Shown in pieces: positions 8,472-18,288 of a stretch of 64,000 nucleotides of DNA. Every line of letters begins with the position of its first letter. The first letter of the stretch is position 1. The position numbers and the translations under genes were made by a program. Below the pieces are notes generated by a model. That model was not told where the DNA came from. It made no database searches and saw nothing but the letters and a program-made list of their open reading frames with translations. This stretch comes from Halomonas borealis. Its GTDB lineage: Bacteria > Pseudomonadota > Gammaproteobacteria > Pseudomonadales > Halomonadaceae. The stretch covers positions 1 to 64,000 of the forward strand of contig NZ_SDMO01000005.1 in the NCBI RefSeq assembly GCF_004798905.1, written 5' to 3'.

Positions 8472-8678
8472 ATGAAACGACAGAAACGTGATCGCTTCCA
8501 GCGTGCCTATGTCCATGGGTACAAGGCGGGTGTCTCAGGTCGTTCCCGCGATGACTGTCCGAATCAAGAGGTCAATCTACGCGAATACTGGATGAGCGGT
8601 TGGCGTGAAGGTCGTGGAGATCAGTGGTCCGGCATGACGGGCATCTCCGGTATTCACAAGAACCCCATGGTGATCTGA
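8472..8678 (+). CDS. rmf: Ribosome modulation factor RMF
   Basis: RMF drives 70S dimerisation into inactive 100S ribosomes in stationary phase or starvation. The 68-residue basic protein begins MKRQKRDRFQRAYVHGYKAG and contains GRSRDDCP and the conserved WMSGWREGRGD. It is longer than E. coli RMF (55 aa) by a C-terminal tail ending in HKNPMVI, as in pseudomonad-type RMFs. The start is supported by GAGG seven bases upstream. In relatives rmf is induced by ppGpp; the leader here has hairpins but no operator I can name. Confidence 0.95.
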   Translation: MKRQKRDRFQRAYVHGYKAGVSGRSRDDCPNQEVNLREYWMSGWREGRGDQWSGMTGISGIHKNPMVI

Positions 8679-8736
8679 CTCGATCGAGAGATCGTCGATC
8701 CCCTCTACGACACTTCCCAAAGACGCACCAAGCTCA

Positions 8737-8762
8737 AGCCCGCGCCCTGCGCGGGCTCTTTG
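8737..8762 (+). terminator. Terminator after rmf
   Basis: An 8-bp stem AGCCCGCG/CGCGGGCT with a 5-base loop is followed by CTTTGT. It lies about 60 bases past rmf and just before the pyrD stop codon on the other strand. Confidence 0.7.
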
Positions 8763-8791
8763 TGGGTACTCACGTTGAGAACCGCCACGCG

Positions 8792-9808
8792 TCAGTGCCC
8801 CGGCTCCCGCAGCGCCCGAGCGCATTCCCCGACCAGCGCCGGCCCCCGATAGATGAAACCGGAATACAGCTGGACCAGATCCGCCCCGGCCTGCCCCTTG
8901 GCCACCGCGGCCTCGCCGCTGTCGATGCCGCCCACACCGATGATCGGCAGCTCGGGAAGATGGCGGCGCAGCTCGCGAATCACGGCATTGGAGGCCTCGT
9001 ACACCGGCCGGCCCGACAGCCCTCCCGACTCATCACCATGCGCCAACCCGGCCACCGCCTCGCGCGCCACCGTGGTATTGGTGGCGATCACCGCGTCGAT
9101 ACGATTGGCCTCGAGGCTACGCGCCACCAGGGCGACCTCCTCGGCGTCCATGTCCGGGGCGATCTTCACCGCCAGAGGCACCCGACGCCCGCTGTCACGA
9201 TCGAGCCGATCGGCCGCCTCACGCAACGTGCCGAGCAGCTCGTCCAGGTGATCGCCGAACTGCAGGTCACGCAGCCCGGGCGTGTTCGGCGAGGAAATGT
9301 TCACCGCGACGTAGTGGGCATGGGCATGCACCTTGTGCAGGCAGTGGAGGTAGTCGTCCACGGCCTGCTCGACCGGCGTGGTCAGGTTCTTGCCGATGTT
9401 GATGCCGATCACGCCGTCATAGCGGCTGGCGCGGACGTTGGCGACCAGATGGTCCACGCCAGCGTTGTTGAACCCCATGCGATTGATGATGGCGCCGGCC
9501 TCGGGCAGCCGAAACAGCCGCGGCCGGGGATTGCCGTCCTGGGGCCTCGGCGTCACGGTACCGACCTCGACGAAGCCGAAGCCGAGCGCCCCCAGCGCCT
9601 CCAGGTGATCGGCGTTCTTGTCGAGCCCGGCGGCCAGTCCCACGCGATTGGGGAAACGCAGCCCCATCAGCTCCAGCGGGGCCTCGACGCGCTCTCCCAG
9701 GGCTCGCGCCAGGCCGAAGCGATCGGCCAGATCCAGCCCCGACAGGGTCAGGCCGTGGGCCTTCTCGGCATCGAGGCGGAACAGCAACGAACGAGCGAGG
9801 GAGTACAT
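8792..9808 (-). CDS. pyrD: Dihydroorotate dehydrogenase (quinone), class 2
   Basis: PyrD oxidises dihydroorotate to orotate at the inner membrane, passing electrons to ubiquinone, in pyrimidine synthesis. The 338-residue protein has the class 2 N-terminal amphipathic membrane helix region ([19 protein letters not shown]). It also has the FMN-binding [21 protein letters not shown] region, the catalytic serine in [15 protein letters not shown], and [11 protein letters not shown] and [11 protein letters not shown] near the C terminus. An in-frame upstream extension of 118 codons is rejected: class 2 proteins start here and AGGAG lies six bases before this ATG. A TATACT -10-like hexamer sits at 9845-9850 on the minus strand without a good -35. 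Confidence 0.95.
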   Translation of the reverse strand: MYSLARSLLFRLDAEKAHGLTLSGLDLADRFGLARALGERVEAPLELMGLRFPNRVGLAAGLDKNADHLEALGALGFGFVEVGTVTPRPQDGNPRPRLFRLPEAGAIINRMGFNNAGVDHLVANVRASRYDGVIGINIGKNLTTPVEQAVDDYLHCLHKVHAHAHYVAVNISSPNTPGLRDLQFGDHLDELLGTLREAADRLDRDSGRRVPLAVKIAPDMDAEEVALVARSLEANRIDAVIATNTTVAREAVAGLAHGDESGGLSGRPVYEASNAVIRELRRHLPELPIIGVGGIDSGEAAVAKGQAGADLVQLYSGFIYRGPALVGECARALREPGH

Positions 9809-9920
9809 GGCGGCTCCTGAGGCGACGGCGGAAAATCGGGCGCGAGTATAGCGCAGCCGCTTCGCCACGACGAACACCAATGCCAACGACCGCTGGACAC
9901 TTCTTGTATGCTCTACTGAG

Positions 9921-9938
9921 CGGACATCGGAATGTCCG
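9921..9938 (+). promoter_or_regulatory. Short dyad upstream of mgtE
   Basis: The perfect 7-bp inverted repeat CGGACAT-CGGA-ATGTCCG lies 47 bases upstream of the mgtE start and about 10 bases after a TATGCT hexamer. It could be an operator or a leader hairpin. It does not resemble a recognised magnesium riboswitch. Confidence 0.35.
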
Positions 9939-9984
9939 ACACCACAAGGATCGCGGGCGACCGCCGCCCCGCCAGGGAGACGCC

Positions 9985-11337
9985 ATGACCGACACGACCG
10001 AGACGCTGGAACACCGCCTGTCACACATTCACCAGGCACTGGAGCAGGAACACCTGGAGCGGGTCGACGATGTGATCGCCGACCTGGAGCCCGCCGAGGT
10101 GGCCCTGCTGCTGGAATCGCTGCCGCTCGACGCGCGTATCCGCTTGTGGGAGCGCGTGCCACGCGAGGTCGACGGCGAGGTGCTGCTGCATGTCCATGAC
10201 GAGGCGCGTAGCACCCTCATCGACGACATGGACCACGCCGAGATCGTCGCCGCCACCGCCGGACTCGACACCGCCGACCTGGCGGAGCTGTTCGAGGACC
10301 TGCCGAAGCAGGTTGCCGAGGACATGCTGCACTCGATGGACGCGCTGCAGCGCACACGCCTGCAGGAGACCCTGGCCTTCGAGGAAGACTCCGCCGGCCG
10401 GTTGATGCGCACCGACACCATCGCGGTACGCGCCGACGTGAGCCTAGAGACGGTGCAACGCTTCCTGCGCTGGAAGCAGGACATCCCCGACAATACCGAT
10501 AGCCTGATGGTCGTGGATCGCGACGGCCTGTTCATGGGTACCCTGCCGCTGGCGCGGCTGGTGGCAAGCCATCAGGAGCAGGCCGTGGCCGACCTGATGG
10601 ACAGTGACGTGGACAGCATTCAGGGGGCCATGAAGTCCCACGACGTCGCCACCCTCTTCCAGACCCACGACCTGGTCTCGGCGCCGGTGGTCGATGCCCA
10701 TGGCATGCTGCTCGGTCGCATCGTGATCGACGACATCGTCGATGTGATCCGCGAGCAATCCGAGCAGGCACTGATGAACATGGCCGGCCTCGACGAGGAA
10801 GAGGACCTGTTCGCCCCGGTACTGCCCAGCGCCAAGCGCCGCGCCGTATGGCTCGGCATCAACCTGCTGACCGCCTTCCTGGCCGCCTGGGTGATCGGCC
10901 GCTTCGAGGCCGCACTGGACCAGCTGGTGGCGCTGGCCGTGCTGATGCCGATCGTCGCCAGCATGGGAGGCATCGCCGGCAGCCAGACCCTGACCCTGGC
11001 GATTCGCGGCCTGGCACTGGGCCAGATCAGTCGTACCAACAGCAACTGGCTGCTGCGCAAGGAGGTCGGCATCTCGGTGCTCAACGGCCTGTTGTGGGCG
11101 CTGGTGGTGGCGGCGCTGGCGGTCGCCTGGTTCGGTAGCATCGGCATCGGCGTGATCATCGCCGCCGCGCTGGTGATCAACATGCTCGCCGCCGGCGTGG
11201 CCGGCATCGTCATCCCGCTGATGCTCAAGCGCTTCGGCATCGACCCTGCGCTGTCCGGCTCGGTGGTACTGACCACGGTCACCGACGTGGTGGGCTTCAT
11301 GTCCTTCCTCGGGCTGGCCACGATATTCCTGCTATAG
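9985..11337 (+). CDS. mgtE: Magnesium channel/transporter MgtE
   Basis: MgtE is a homodimeric Mg2+-gated magnesium channel of the inner membrane. The 450-residue product shows the standard order: an N-terminal acidic helical-repeat domain (about residues 1-130), two CBS domains (about 130-255; e.g. [14 protein letters not shown] and [19 protein letters not shown]), and a connecting helix. Then come five transmembrane helices (about 275-450) with the pore region [20 protein letters not shown]. The ATG at 9985 follows AGGGAG by five bases; the in-frame upstream codons have no family similarity. It is divergent from pyrD and ends in a clear hairpin. Confidence 0.95.
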   Translation: MTDTTETLEHRLSHIHQALEQEHLERVDDVIADLEPAEVALLLESLPLDARIRLWERVPREVDGEVLLHVHDEARSTLIDDMDHAEIVAATAGLDTADLAELFEDLPKQVAEDMLHSMDALQRTRLQETLAFEEDSAGRLMRTDTIAVRADVSLETVQRFLRWKQDIPDNTDSLMVVDRDGLFMGTLPLARLVASHQEQAVADLMDSDVDSIQGAMKSHDVATLFQTHDLVSAPVVDAHGMLLGRIVIDDIVDVIREQSEQALMNMAGLDEEEDLFAPVLPSAKRRAVWLGINLLTAFLAAWVIGRFEAALDQLVALAVLMPIVASMGGIAGSQTLTLAIRGLALGQISRTNSNWLLRKEVGISVLNGLLWALVVAALAVAWFGSIGIGVIIAAALVINMLAAGVAGIVIPLMLKRFGIDPALSGSVVLTTVTDVVGFMSFLGLATIFLL

Positions 11338-11351
11338 CGCCATCGCATGGA

Positions 11352-11379
11352 GCGGCCGGCCAGTGGGCCGGCCGCCCTT
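11352..11379 (+). terminator. Terminator after mgtE
   Basis: A perfect 10-bp stem GCGGCCGGCC/GGCCGGCCGC with a 4-base loop is followed by CCTTT, 14 bases after the mgtE stop. Confidence 0.75.
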
Positions 11380-11568
11380 TACGAGGCGCCTCCCCTCCTG
11401 TCTGCGATGAGCAACACTCGGCGTCGCCCGAACACCACTCTATGCGCCGCCCGATCACACTATTAGCATGAAAAACAAGGCGTGCCACCGAGCGAGGCGG
11501 CTCTCATCGCTAGGAGCCTCCAGCACATGCTCGCGGCACGATCATCACGGCAGGAAAGGAGATCTCAC

Positions 11569-11940
11569 ATGCTGACCAAGAACCGTTCGATGCTGCTAGT
11601 CGTCGGCGCCATCGCCACCCTCGGGCTCACCGGCTGCGCCAGCGACAGCGCCTCCATGGAGCAGCACAGCACGGACTATGTGGTCACCGGCCTCGGAGAC
11701 GACCGCCAGGAAGCCCTGGACGAAGCCAAGGAGCGTGCCCTGGAGCAGTGCGAGGCCCGCGAGCGGGACGAGTTCGTGATCCAGCAACAGCAGGTCCTGG
11801 GCCCCGACACCAGCGCCGAGAAACGCGAACAGGCCACGGCCATGGTCGAGGGCGGAACCGTCAACGAGGACACCAACCTGGCCGCCTTGAATGAAGACGG
11901 CGAAGGCTACAAGGCCGTCTGGAGCATCAGCTGCCGCTGA
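11569..11940 (+). CDS. Small exported lipoprotein of unknown function
   Basis: The 123-residue product has a classic lipoprotein signal: basic MLTKNR, a hydrophobic stretch, and the lipobox LTGC, so the mature protein starts at Cys about 24 and is probably outer-membrane anchored (Ala/Ser after the Cys). The mature part is acidic and helical in the middle (about 48-80, rich in E/A/R), with a Cys pair, one in LEQCEARE and one at the extreme C terminus SISCR, that could form a disulfide. I do not recognise the family. The start is supported by AAGGAG eight bases upstream. It stands alone between mgtE and the convergent glutamate dehydrogenase, with its own terminator. Confidence 0.8.
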   Translation: MLTKNRSMLLVVGAIATLGLTGCASDSASMEQHSTDYVVTGLGDDRQEALDEAKERALEQCEARERDEFVIQQQQVLGPDTSAEKREQATAMVEGGTVNEDTNLAALNEDGEGYKAVWSISCR

Positions 11941-11965
11941 TCGCCGGCCTGTGACCGCGCATGAA

Positions 11966-11994
11966 AAGGGCGCCCCGAGGGGCGCCCTTCTTGT
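11966..11994 (+). terminator. Terminator after the small lipoprotein gene (possibly bidirectional)
   Basis: A 10-bp stem AAGGGCGCCC/GGGCGCCCTT with loop CGAG is followed by CTTGTG. It lies between two convergent stops (lipoprotein and glutamate dehydrogenase), and the A-run on its left side makes it usable from the minus strand too. Confidence 0.75.
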
Positions 11995-12026
11995 GTCGTG
12001 GCTCTGCCGCAGGCAGCACGAAAGCC

Positions 12027-15000
12027 TTAGCCCTCGCTACTGCTCTCCGCCAGATCCACCAGCTCGCGAACGGCCACGGCGAACAGCGGGAAGCCTCCCT
12101 GGCTGCCGCTGCCGACCTCTTCGAGCAGGCGACCCCAGCGCTGATGCATGCTCTCGTGGAGCGACAGCCAGCGCTCGACGCGTTCGGTGCTGTCGCGCGG
12201 CCCGCCTTCCATACGCAACACGCTGGTGGTCAACGCCAGCTGCTGACGCTCGATATCGTCGCGGAACGTCTCGCGCGCCTTGACCTGCCAGCCGTCACGC
12301 ACCTCGAGCCGGGTGACCTGCTGCAGCAGCCAGGGCAGCTCCAGGCGAGCGCCGATCTCGTAGAAGACCTCGCCGACGCGCTGCGGCTTATCGTCGTTCT
12401 GGCGCGCCGCATGAATGATCCCCAGCGCCGCGTAGAGGCTGTTGGCCGCGGCCACCGTGTTGGCCATGGCGTCGGGCACGCCGGCCTCGAGCAGCTCCTG
12501 ACGACGCGTCTCCCACTGGACCTTCTCTTCGCCGCGCAGGCGCTTGCCGATGCCTTCCTGCAGCTGAGCCAGGCGCGGGGCGAAGTAGTCGATCGCATCG
12601 CGGGTCGACATGCTGGTGCGATGGCGCAGGAACCAGCGCGTCGCGCGGCGCAGCATGCGCATCAGGTCGAGCATCATCGCGTACTGGACATCGCTCGCCA
12701 CCTTGTTGTCCAGCGCCTCGACCTGTTCCCAAAGCTTGGGCAGCTGGAAGCTGTCGCGGGCGATCACATAGGCCCGGGCGATCTCGGCACGGCCGGCGCC
12801 GGTGGAGTCCATCAGCCGACGCATGAAGACCACGCCCATGTGATCGATGATGTCGTTGGCCAGCTGGGTGGCGACGATCTCGCGCTTGAGGCGGTGATCG
12901 TACATGTCATCGCGGTAACGCTCGGCCAGCATCGACGGGAAGACGCGCTCGACGAAGCGAATGATGGTCGGGTCGTCGGGCACGTCGGAGGCGATCAGGT
13001 CGCCCTTGAGCACGCTCTTGGCATACGAGATCAGCACCGACAGCTCGGGCAGGGTAAGCCCCTGCTCCTGCTGGGCACGCTCCTGGAGCTCCTCGTCGCT
13101 GGGCAGGAACTCCAGCTCGCGATCGATCTGACCGGCGGCCTCCAGCTCGCTGATGAAGCGCCGGAAGGGGCCGATGCCCTCGCGGGTCATGCGCTCGGCC
13201 AGGTCGAGGGCCTGGGTCTGGCGATAGTTGTCAAGCAGCACCAGCTCGCTGACCTCGTCGGTCATGTCGGCGAGCAGCTGGTTGCGCTGCTTCTCGGTCA
13301 TGTCGCCGCGAGACACCACCTCGTCGATGAGGATCTTGATGTTGACCTCATGGTCCGAGCAGTTGACGCCGCCGGCGTTGTCGATGAAGTCGGTGTTGAC
13401 CCGCACGCCCTTGGCCGCGGCTTCCATACGCCCAAGCTGGGTGAGGCCGAGGTTGCCGCCCTCGCCGACCACCCGGCAGTGAAGGTCGCGGCCGTCGATG
13501 CGCAGGGTATCGTTGGCCTTGTCGCCGACCTGGGCGTCGCTCTCCGTGCTGCCCTTGACGTAGGTGCCGATGCCGCCGTTCCAGATCAGATCGACACTCG
13601 ACACGAGCATGGCGCGAATCAGCTCATTGGGCGAGAGCTTGTCTTCACGGATGCCGAAGGCACGTTTCATCTGCGGCGTGATGGCGATGGACTTGGCGCT
13701 GCGCTTGAACACGCCGCCGCCCTCGGAGATCAACGCCGTGTCGTAGTCTTCCCAGCTCGACCGCGGCTGATCGAACAGGCGCTGGCGTTCGGCGAAGCCC
13801 GCCGCGGCATCCGGCTCGGGATCGACGAAGATATGCAGGTGGTTGAAGGCGCCCATCAGGCGAATCTTGTCGGACAGCAGCATGCCGTTGCCGAAGACGT
13901 CGCCGGCCATGTCACCGACGCCCACCACGCTGAACTCGTCCTCCTGGGTGTTGATGCCCAGGCCACGGAAGTGGCGCTTGACCGATTCCCAGGCGCCCTT
14001 GGCGGTGATGGCCATCTTCTTGTGGTCATAACCGTTGGCACCGCCGGAGGCGAAGGCGTCGCCCAGCCAGTGGCCATACTCGGTGGAGATCTCGTTGGCG
14101 ATGTCGGAGAAGGTCGCCGTGCCCTTGTCCGCGGCGACCACCATGTAGGCATCGTCGTCATCGTGGCGCACCACGTTGTGCGGCGGAACCACCTCGCTGG
14201 CCACCAGGTTATCGGTGACATCGAGCAGCGCACGGATGAAGATCTGATAGCAGGCGATGCCTTCCTTCTGCACGGCCTCGCGATCCGCGCCTTCCGGCAT
14301 GCGCTTGCAGACGAAGCCGCCCTTGGCGCCGACCGGCACGATCACCGCGTTCTTGACCTGCTGCGCCTTGACCAGACCCAGCACCTCGGTGCGGAAATCT
14401 TCCCGCCGGTCGGACCAGCGCAGCCCGCCGCGTGCCACCTTGCCCCCGCGCAGGTGCACGCCTTCGACCCGCGGCGAGCAGACGAAGATTTCGAACGCCG
14501 GGCGCGGCTTGGGCATGCCGGTGACCCGCGTCGGCTCCAGCTTGAGGGCGATGTAGTCCTTGAAGCCCCCGTCGTCTTTACGCTGGTAATAGTTGGTACG
14601 CAGGGTCGCCTGGATCAGCTCCAGGTAACGACGCAACAGGCGGTCGTCGTTGAGGCTCGGCACCTCGTCGAGCAGCGCCAGGATGCGCGCCTCGCAGTCG
14701 GCGATGTCGTCGTCCGCGGGGCGATCGGCGGGATCGAAGCGCAGCTCGAACAGGCTCACCAGCTCACGGGTGATCTCGGGATGGTTCACCAGGGTGGTGG
14801 CGATGTAGTTCTGCGACATGCCGAAGCGGATCTGCTTCAGGTAGCGCGCATAGGCGCGCAGCATCGCCACTTCCCGCCAGTCCAGGTTGGCGCCGATGAT
14901 CAGCCGGTTGAAGGGATCGTTGTCGGCCTCGCCGCTCCAGATGCGTTGGAAGGCCTCGATGAAGGGCTCGCGCATCTCCTGAAGATTCACCTCGGCACTG

Positions 15001-16868
15001 GTGTGGTGCTCCAGGGTGAAGTCGTGGATCCAGTAGTCGCGATCGGCGGCACTGACCTCGTAGGGTCGCTCGCCGAGCACCCGCAGGCCGAGGTTCTCCA
15101 TCATCGGCAGCACATCGGACAGCGGGATCGAGGCATCGGGATGGAACAGCTTGAGATTGACGCCGCTACCTTCCTCCTCGATCAGGCGGTACAACGACAG
15201 CGCCAGGGGCGCGCCGTCATCGAGCTCGCCGAGATGCTGCAGGTCATAGACCGCGGTGCGAGCGCTGAAGTCGTCGCGATAGCTGGCCGGGAAGGCGTTG
15301 CGGAAGCGCCCCAGCATCAGGTTGGCCTGTTCCTCGCCGAAGCCCTCGATGGCGGCGCTGAGCAGGTCATCGCGCCAGTTGCGAGCCAGCTTGACCAGCT
15401 TGTCCTCGACGCGCTTGATGTCGTAGTCCGTCGGCGCATCGCCGTTGAAACGCAGGATGAACTGGATGCGTGCCAACACCGACTCGGAGAGATAGGTGTT
15501 GAAGTCACCGAAGGTGGCATCGAGCTCCTCGCACAGCAGCTCCTGCAGGCGTACACGCAGCTCGGTGGAGAACACGTCGCGCGGCACGAACACCAGGCAG
15601 GAGAAGAACTTGCCGAAGCGGTCCTCGCGAATGAACAACCGCACCCGGCGGCGTTCGCGGATATCCAGGATACCCAGCGCCGTCTGCGCCAGCTCGTCGA
15701 CATCGATCTGGAACAGGTCGTCGCGGGGATAGACCTCGAGGATCTGCAGCAGCTGCTTGCCGTTGTGGGCCTTGGGGTTGAAGCCGGAGATATCCATCAC
15801 CGAGCTCAACTTGCGCCGCAGGATCGGCACATGGCGCGGCGAATCGTTGTAGACGGTGGCGGTAAACAGCCCCAGGAAGCGCCGCTCGCCGATGAGGTTG
15901 CCCTGCTCGTCGTAGCGATCGATCGAGATGTAGTCCGGGTAGGTCGGCCGATGGATCCGCGCGTGATGGGCGCTCTTGGCGAACGACAGCAGCTCGGGCA
16001 CCAGTACCAGGCGATCGCCCTCGACACCCAGCTCGGTGCGGATGCGCTCGCGATAACGCGGCTGGTCGAGGCGGAACACGCCCAGCTCGCTGCCTTCGAC
16101 CTTGTCCAGCCGCTGACGGCCACCGTCTTCCAGGACCTCGTACTCGTCGTAGCCGAAGAAGGTGAAGTTGTCCTCGAGCAACCACTCGAGGAAGGCGATC
16201 GCTTCACGGTGATCCTCGGGATCGATCTGTTCGGGGCAACCGGCTTGAAGCTCGGCGATGGAGGCCCGCACCTGCTCGCGCATGGGATCGAAATCGGCGA
16301 CCGAGGTACGCACGTCATTCAGCACTTCCTGCAGGCTGGTCTCGATCTCCTCCAGCTCGGCGAGGTTGGAGTGGCGATCCACCTCGATGGCGATCAGCGA
16401 TTCGCGAGCCTGCGGGGCATCCGCATCGACGGGGTCGGCTACCCGGCACAGGCGCTGCTCGGCGTCGCGCTCCACCGCCAGCACGGCGTTATGGATGGCA
16501 TGCACGGTCATGCCGCGCCGGTTGAGTTCCACGCGCACCGAGTCGACGAGAAACGGCATGTCCTCGTGGAGCACGGCGATGAAGGTATGGGTGGACTGCC
16601 AGCCATGCTCCTCGAAGTCCGGGTTCAAGACCCGCACCTTGGGATCGGCGGCATCGAACTGCTGGATGAAGTGCCACACCGAAAGGGTCGCGCCATACAG
16701 ATCGTCCAGGCGACGTCCCAAGAGGTCCTCCAGGGGAACCGCGGCGTAGAAGTGCCGGGCGAAGGCCTCGACCGAGGTAGCCTTGTCCTTTCCTAGACGG
16801 TTCTGCAGCCGTTCCTCGAGCTGCTTGAGGAGATCCTGACGGCCCTCCTCCTGTGCGACTTGTAGCAT
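12027..16868 (-). CDS. gdhB: NAD-specific glutamate dehydrogenase, large (180-kDa) class
   Basis: It oxidatively deaminates glutamate to 2-oxoglutarate and ammonia with NAD, a catabolic role in the cytoplasm. The 1613-residue product has the size and layout of the large GDH class (Pseudomonas GdhB type): a long N-terminal region with ACT-like segments (about residues 1-650, e.g. HEDMPFLVDSVRVELNRRGM), then the catalytic core. The core is recognised by RGGKVARGGLRWSDRREDFRTE (only in part shown by the family), PVGAKGGFVCKR, VVAADKGTATFSDIAN and GDMAGDVFGNGML, followed by a long C-terminal helical domain. The start ATG has GAGGTGAT upstream. It is monocistronic. Large GDHs are often allosterically controlled, which the sequence alone cannot show. 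Confidence 0.95.
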   Translation of the reverse strand: MLQVAQEEGRQDLLKQLEERLQNRLGKDKATSVEAFARHFYAAVPLEDLLGRRLDDLYGATLSVWHFIQQFDAADPKVRVLNPDFEEHGWQSTHTFIAVLHEDMPFLVDSVRVELNRRGMTVHAIHNAVLAVERDAEQRLCRVADPVDADAPQARESLIAIEVDRHSNLAELEEIETSLQEVLNDVRTSVADFDPMREQVRASIAELQAGCPEQIDPEDHREAIAFLEWLLEDNFTFFGYDEYEVLEDGGRQRLDKVEGSELGVFRLDQPRYRERIRTELGVEGDRLVLVPELLSFAKSAHHARIHRPTYPDYISIDRYDEQGNLIGERRFLGLFTATVYNDSPRHVPILRRKLSSVMDISGFNPKAHNGKQLLQILEVYPRDDLFQIDVDELAQTALGILDIRERRRVRLFIREDRFGKFFSCLVFVPRDVFSTELRVRLQELLCEELDATFGDFNTYLSESVLARIQFILRFNGDAPTDYDIKRVEDKLVKLARNWRDDLLSAAIEGFGEEQANLMLGRFRNAFPASYRDDFSARTAVYDLQHLGELDDGAPLALSLYRLIEEEGSGVNLKLFHPDASIPLSDVLPMMENLGLRVLGERPYEVSAADRDYWIHDFTLEHHTSAEVNLQEMREPFIEAFQRIWSGEADNDPFNRLIIGANLDWREVAMLRAYARYLKQIRFGMSQNYIATTLVNHPEITRELVSLFELRFDPADRPADDDIADCEARILALLDEVPSLNDDRLLRRYLELIQATLRTNYYQRKDDGGFKDYIALKLEPTRVTGMPKPRPAFEIFVCSPRVEGVHLRGGKVARGGLRWSDRREDFRTEVLGLVKAQQVKNAVIVPVGAKGGFVCKRMPEGADREAVQKEGIACYQIFIRALLDVTDNLVASEVVPPHNVVRHDDDDAYMVVAADKGTATFSDIANEISTEYGHWLGDAFASGGANGYDHKKMAITAKGAWESVKRHFRGLGINTQEDEFSVVGVGDMAGDVFGNGMLLSDKIRLMGAFNHLHIFVDPEPDAAAGFAERQRLFDQPRSSWEDYDTALISEGGGVFKRSAKSIAITPQMKRAFGIREDKLSPNELIRAMLVSSVDLIWNGGIGTYVKGSTESDAQVGDKANDTLRIDGRDLHCRVVGEGGNLGLTQLGRMEAAAKGVRVNTDFIDNAGGVNCSDHEVNIKILIDEVVSRGDMTEKQRNQLLADMTDEVSELVLLDNYRQTQALDLAERMTREGIGPFRRFISELEAAGQIDRELEFLPSDEELQERAQQEQGLTLPELSVLISYAKSVLKGDLIASDVPDDPTIIRFVERVFPSMLAERYRDDMYDHRLKREIVATQLANDIIDHMGVVFMRRLMDSTGAGRAEIARAYVIARDSFQLPKLWEQVEALDNKVASDVQYAMMLDLMRMLRRATRWFLRHRTSMSTRDAIDYFAPRLAQLQEGIGKRLRGEEKVQWETRRQELLEAGVPDAMANTVAAANSLYAALGIIHAARQNDDKPQRVGEVFYEIGARLELPWLLQQVTRLEVRDGWQVKARETFRDDIERQQLALTTSVLRMEGGPRDSTERVERWLSLHESMHQRWGRLLEEVGSGSQGGFPLFAVAVRELVDLAESSSEG

Positions 16869-17105
16869 CCATCACCTCGACTGCCTGCGGCCGCCTCATG
16901 CGGCCGAATCATGGGACCTGAGCGCCGACCCCTGACGCACCGGGAGGCCCACCCTTCCGGAGTGGACCTCCCGGCCTTCATCAAAGGCCGCATCACCAAC
17001 AGCTTACGCTTCTAACGTCGGTCAACCCAGCCACATGCCGGTTCTCTCATGACCATGTCGGTTGCGCATCGGCCTTGACAAACCTGCCAGCGGCAAGGTG
17101 GGGCG

Positions 17106-18212
17106 CTAGCGGCGACGCTCCAGCAGGACACCGCATTCGCAGTGGTGCGTCCACGGGAACTGGTCGAAGAGCGCGAAGCGCACCACCTCATGGGTGCGGG
17201 ACAGGATCTCCAGGTTGTCGGCGAGCGTCTCCGGGTTACAGGAAATATAGACGATACGCTCATAACCACTGAGTTGACGACAGCTGTCGTCGTCGAGCCC
17301 GGCCCGCGGCGGGTCTACCAGCACGGTGGAGAAGTCATAGTCGTCGAGGCCGAATTCGGCGACCCGGCGCCCGCCCTTCTCGCCGCGCAATGCCTGAGCG
17401 AATTCCTCGGCGGACATGCGCCCCACGGTGGCGTTGGTAATGCCGTTGGCGATCAGGTTCTCACGGGCACTCGCGACCGAGGTGCGAGAGATCTCGGTCG
17501 CCAGCACGCGGCGGAAGTTCTCGGCCAGGGCGATGGTGAAGTTGCCGTTGCCGCAATAAAGCTCCACCAGGTCGCGACCGGTGCTGCCGGTGGTGGCATC
17601 CCGGGCCCAGCCGAGCATCGCGCGGCAGATCTCGGCGTTGGGCTGAGTGAAACTGTTCTCTACCTGCTGGTAGGCGAACACACGGTCGCCGACGCTCAGG
17701 TGTTCCCAGACGTGGTCCTGGGTCAGCACCAGACGCTGCTTGCGGGCCCGGCCGATGACCATGATGTCCAGCGCCTGCTCGAGCGCCCGGGCCTCGGCCT
17801 CCCAGGCCTCGTCGAGCTGACGGTGATAGATCAGCGTGACCAGCGCCTCGCCGGCGAGCGTGGTGAGAAACTCCACCTGAAACAGCCGATGGCGCAGCGC
17901 CGGATTATCGAGCAGACGCTCGCGCAGTGCCGGCATCAGCGCGTTGATGCGTCGACCGGCCACCGGGTAATCATCCAAGCGCACCACGGTCTTGTGCTTC
18001 GGATTCTCGGGGTCGACCTCGAACATCGCATAGTAGAGATCATCGCCCTCGTGCCATATTCGGAACTCGCAGCGCTGCCGGAAGTGGCTGGCGGGCGAGG
18101 CATGCACCTCCAGCGGCGGCGGGGAAAAGCGAGCGAAATCGGCGGTCAGTCGGTCGCGCTTGGCCGCGAGCTGTTCGTCATAGCGGTCGGGGTCGACAAC
18201 GGGGATGGCCAC
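17106..18212 (-). CDS. trmA: tRNA (uracil-5-)-methyltransferase TrmA
   Basis: TrmA uses S-adenosylmethionine to make m5U54 (ribothymidine) in the T-loop of tRNAs. The 368-residue protein shows the TrmA-specific N terminus (RLTADFARFSPPPLEV, RQRCEFRIWHEGD) and the SAM-binding motif ELYCGNGNFTIALA. It also has the VDPPRAGLDDD motif, the catalytic cysteine in YISCNPETLADNL, and the terminal general-base region HHCECGVLLERR. There is no iron-sulfur CxnC cluster of the RlmD type, so TrmA is preferred. The start is GTG, with AGGAG seven bases upstream. It follows murI by 76 bases on the same strand and may be co-transcribed. Confidence 0.95.
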   Translation of the reverse strand: MAIPVVDPDRYDEQLAAKRDRLTADFARFSPPPLEVHASPASHFRQRCEFRIWHEGDDLYYAMFEVDPENPKHKTVVRLDDYPVAGRRINALMPALRERLLDNPALRHRLFQVEFLTTLAGEALVTLIYHRQLDEAWEAEARALEQALDIMVIGRARKQRLVLTQDHVWEHLSVGDRVFAYQQVENSFTQPNAEICRAMLGWARDATTGSTGRDLVELYCGNGNFTIALAENFRRVLATEISRTSVASARENLIANGITNATVGRMSAEEFAQALRGEKGGRRVAEFGLDDYDFSTVLVDPPRAGLDDDSCRQLSGYERIVYISCNPETLADNLEILSRTHEVVRFALFDQFPWTHHCECGVLLERRR

Positions 18213-18288
18213 GGCGGCTCCTGAATGATGAAGGGTCGAAAGGAAGACTCGGGTGAAGACGGAGAAACAAGGCGCGACGCACGGCGTA

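Noticed and set aside
9809..10162. N-terminal extension of PyrD by 118 codons
   Set aside because: It runs into the mgtE coding region on the other strand, has no family similarity, and the internal ATG has a good AGGAG site.
11961..16796. An open frame of about 1611 codons exactly antisense to the glutamate dehydrogenase gene
   Set aside because: It mirrors the codon periodicity of the real gene in high-GC DNA (few stop codons on the complementary frame), has repetitive low-information composition (LG/DQH-rich), no ribosome site at its start and no recognisable domain.
16941..16989. Two short inverted repeats between glutamate dehydrogenase and trmA
   Set aside because: One arm has a mismatch and no T-tract follows on the minus strand; too weak to call a terminator.
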